Shown: piece by piece, positions 61,851-64,000 of the stretch
Layout of the letters: the number at the start of each line of letters is the position of its first letter
Numbering within the stretch: position 1 is the stretch's first letter
NCBI GenBank assembly: GCA_963422465.1
Contig: OY730169.1
Location: 1,302,001 to 1,366,000 of the forward strand
Reading direction: 5' to 3'
Origin: Lichina pygmaea
Taxonomy: Eukaryota > Ascomycota > Lichinomycetes > Lichinales > Lichinaceae
Length of the DNA stretch: 64,000 nt
Made by a program: the position numbers and the translations under genes
Notes under the pieces: model-generated
The model's database searches: none
Told to the model about the DNA's origin: nothing
Seen by the model: only the letters and a program-made list of their open reading frames with translations

Positions 61851-61963
61851 GGGATCTGCAGCGTGGGAGGTTCAATTGACATCCATTCAGAGCCACTTGG
61901 GAAAGAAGTTGTACGGAAGCCCTAAACTGCCTTGTCTTTCCGCTTTCCGGTCATCTCCGAGAC
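61851..61963. promoter_or_regulatory. Very short bidirectional promoter
   Basis: Only 113 bp separate the start codons of the methyltransferase (minus) and cysteine synthase 2 (plus), so both leaders and both core promoters must share it. No TATA box; pyrimidine-rich on the cysteine synthase side (CTTGTCTTTCCGCTTTCC). Confidence 0.65.
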
Positions 61964-63480
61964 ATGAGTGACCAGGACCGCCGTCTCTACACCGTTGCCG
62001 CGTTCATCACCGGTGTTCTCTTCACCATAGGTGTGGATCGGATTTGTTGGTACTGGCGTTGGCAACACCATCGGCAAGCGGCAGAAGATGCAGACGGTTC
62101 GACAACCCCACAACGCAGAGTGGGACCGCCACGGAGGACCGGCACTGTGCTTGGAAAAGCGCAGGAGGAGAACGAGCTCGAGGAACAGATTGCGCAAGGC
62201 ATTGAAGGCTGCATTGGCAACACCCCGCTGATCAGGATCAAGTCGTTGTCCGATGCCACCAACTGCGACATATTGTGCAAGGCCGAGGTAGCAAGTTTCC
62301 ACTACCATTTGTCAAGCCGAGAGCCAGCGCTGACTGAATCCTCAGTTTCTCAACGGTGCTGGAGGCAGCCCCAAGGATCGCGTGGCTCTCAGCATCGTGA
62401 AGAAGGTCCGATATCCTGGCTGCATCCGTGCGTCAGACACTAAGCAACTGTTTCCAGGCCGAGGAGTTGGGTCTCGTGAGACCCTACGCAGGAGATGTCA
62501 TCTACGAAGGCACGGTGGGGTCTACTGGCATATCCCTTGCCACGCTGTGTCGAGCAAGAGGATATCTTGCTCATATGTATGTGGTCTCACGATGCGAGGC
62601 AACGCCATTGATGGACGGTATCCGACTCAGCTTGCTTCAGATGCATGCCGGACGACCAATCCAAGGAAAAGTCGGATCTGCTGGAGAAGCTAGGAGCCGA
62701 GGTTGAGAGAGTGCGGCCGGCTCCGATAGTCGACCAGAACCAGTTTGTCAACCTGGCCCGAGCTCGAGCGGCGCAGCGGACAGCCGACGCCTCCAGCACC
62801 TCGCGCGGCTTCTTTGCAGATCAGTTCGAGAACGAGGCCAACTGGCGTGCCCACTACGAAAGCACTGGCCCGGAGATCTACCGACAGACCGGGGGGCGCT
62901 TGGATGCCTTCGTCGCTGGAGCGGGCACAGGCGGTACCATATCAGGGGTGTCTCGCTTTCTGAAGCCCAGAATGCCGCACCTGAGGGTCGTTCTCGCCGA
63001 TCCGCAGGGGAGTGGGCTCTTGAACAGGGTCAAGTTCGGGGTCATGTTTGATCGGCTCGAGAGGGAGGGGACGAGAAGGAGACACCAGGTCGATACCATC
63101 GTCGAAGGGATTGGCCTGAATCGCGTCACGGCGAACTTCGACGCCGGGGCTCATATGATCGACGATGCCGTGCGGGTCAGCGACGCCCAGGCCAAGGCTA
63201 TGGCACGGTGGCTGGTGGAAAAGGACGGGATCTTTGCCGGCAGCAGCAGCTGCGTCAACTGTGAGTCTTGAGAGATTGCTCTGGCTGCCGACGCTGAGCG
63301 CAGAACACAGGTGTTGCGGCGGTCAAGGTGGCCCGAGGCCTAGGACCGGGTCATCGGGTGGTGACCATTCTGTGCGACTCGGGCACGAGACATCTGTCCA
63401 AGTTCTGGAGGGAAGTTGGGTCTGTGGGCGGAGAGCAGAACATCACGATCGAGGATATACTCGGGGCGCAGGACCCTTGA
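61964..63480 (+). CDS. Cysteine synthase 2 (membrane-anchored O-acetylserine sulfhydrylase-like)
   Basis: PLP enzyme of the beta-replacement (CBS/CysK) fold, assigned to cysteine formation from O-acetylserine and sulfide. Exons 61964-62287, 62346-62405, 62458-62576, 62641-63260 and 63311-63480; introns 58, 52, 64 and 50 bp; 430 residues. The N-terminus has one membrane segment (YTVAAFITGVLFTIGV), as in fungal cysteine synthase 2 proteins, probably an organelle anchor. The core shows IGNTPLIRIKSL, NGAGGSPKDRVAL with the PLP lysine, EGTVGSTGISLA in place of the usual TSGNTG loop, ICMPDDQSKEKSDLL, the phosphate loop AGAGTGGTISG and SSSCVNCVAAV. Loop changes set it apart from the main cysteine synthase, so catalytic rate or substrate may differ. 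The intron 3 split codon restores HICMPDD. Confidence 0.93.
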
Positions 63481-64000
63481 CGTTGGCTGACCACCACTCT
63501 GCTATGATGGGGATATGTAGCATCGCATTGGCACCTTTGGATACTGCATCGTCATCTACGCCTACAGATTCTCCTCCCTGGGCCACTATGAAGATCCCAG
63601 TTGCTCCATCTGTCACTCCGGATTCCCCGAGTACTCGATCCAGTTTTCCCAAGTCTGGCTACATTTAACTCTAAGTTTCAGGGGCAGCAGCGCACGAGAC
63701 TAGAATAATCCAGGTGAACTTGAAGTTATGTCCAGGCAGCAGTAACAGATATCCATGAACATCCACCCAATTTGCATTGACCCATCTCGAATCCCGTGAC
63801 TTTGCTGTCGAGTCCAAGCCCGAGTCCAATAGCGGCGGCGACACGACGTCATCCTAGCAGCCAGCCAACACCTGTCCGTTATCCGGCAATGTACTGCCAG
63901 AAATGCCGGTCGCCCATCAAAATTGACAGCTCGCTGGAAGACCTAAGTCCAGCCTCGTTCGATCTGCTCACACGTGAGGTGGCATCGACCGTCCGAGGTT
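63481..64000. other. 3' flank of cysteine synthase 2; no gene seen
   Basis: 520 bp to the window edge. No convincing frame, RNA gene or repeat; any further gene would start beyond the right edge. Confidence 0.5.

Overview
The window looks like nuclear DNA of a filamentous ascomycete (Pezizomycotina, most likely a Sordariomycete). The reasons are: short introns (about 50-70 bp) with GT..AG ends and CTRAY-type branch sites; a class IV chitin synthase; a BtgE-type GH17 wall glucanase; fumarate reductase fused to cytochrome b5; a membrane-anchored cysteine synthase 2; and Tad-like LINEs in a GC-rich background. Fourteen protein genes can be supported, thirteen complete and one cut by the left edge. 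I see no tRNA, rRNA or CRISPR array. Most splice sites were chosen by keeping the frame and the family alignment, so exon ends are predictions.

Left third (1-19,700). An MFS sugar transporter runs off the left edge. A gene-poor stretch of about 13.6 kb follows, with simple repeats, a decayed ~90-bp tandem repeat (7,130-7,400) and a 5'-truncated LINE with exact 13-bp target-site duplications. A DapA/HOGA-type aldolase lies at 14,360-15,529. A second LINE-derived insertion (16,805-18,820), also with an exact 13-bp duplication, sits in an AT-richer block.

Middle (20,100-40,000). A Gly/Tyr/Arg-rich DUF7721-like protein comes first. Two cell-wall genes on the minus strand follow: a btgE-like GH17 glucanase with a 731-bp repeat-filled intron, and a class IV chitin synthase. 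Next are a FAS1-domain protein and, divergent from it, the fumarate reductase-cytochrome b5 fusion.

Right part (40,000-64,000). Two adjacent TA-flanked inverted-repeat elements (43,079-43,949) look like Tc1/mariner-pogo deletion derivatives. Housekeeping genes follow: casein kinase II alpha, valyl-tRNA synthetase, RNase P subunit RPP1, a secreted Ser-rich protein, TFIIS, a MidA/NDUFAF7-type mitochondrial methyltransferase and cysteine synthase 2. The last two are divergent, with only 113 bp between their start codons.

The genes do not form one pathway. The only functional neighbours are the two wall genes and a loose mitochondrial/redox group. The less usual material is non-coding: thirteen G/C homopolymers of 12-27 bases, scattered TACGTAC-rich stretches (several upstream of genes), LINE tails made of short tandem repeats, and the paired inverted-repeat elements. 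I found nothing that clearly amounts to an undescribed system. The best candidates for a second look are the chimeric LINE-tailed insertion and the paired inverted-repeat elements.
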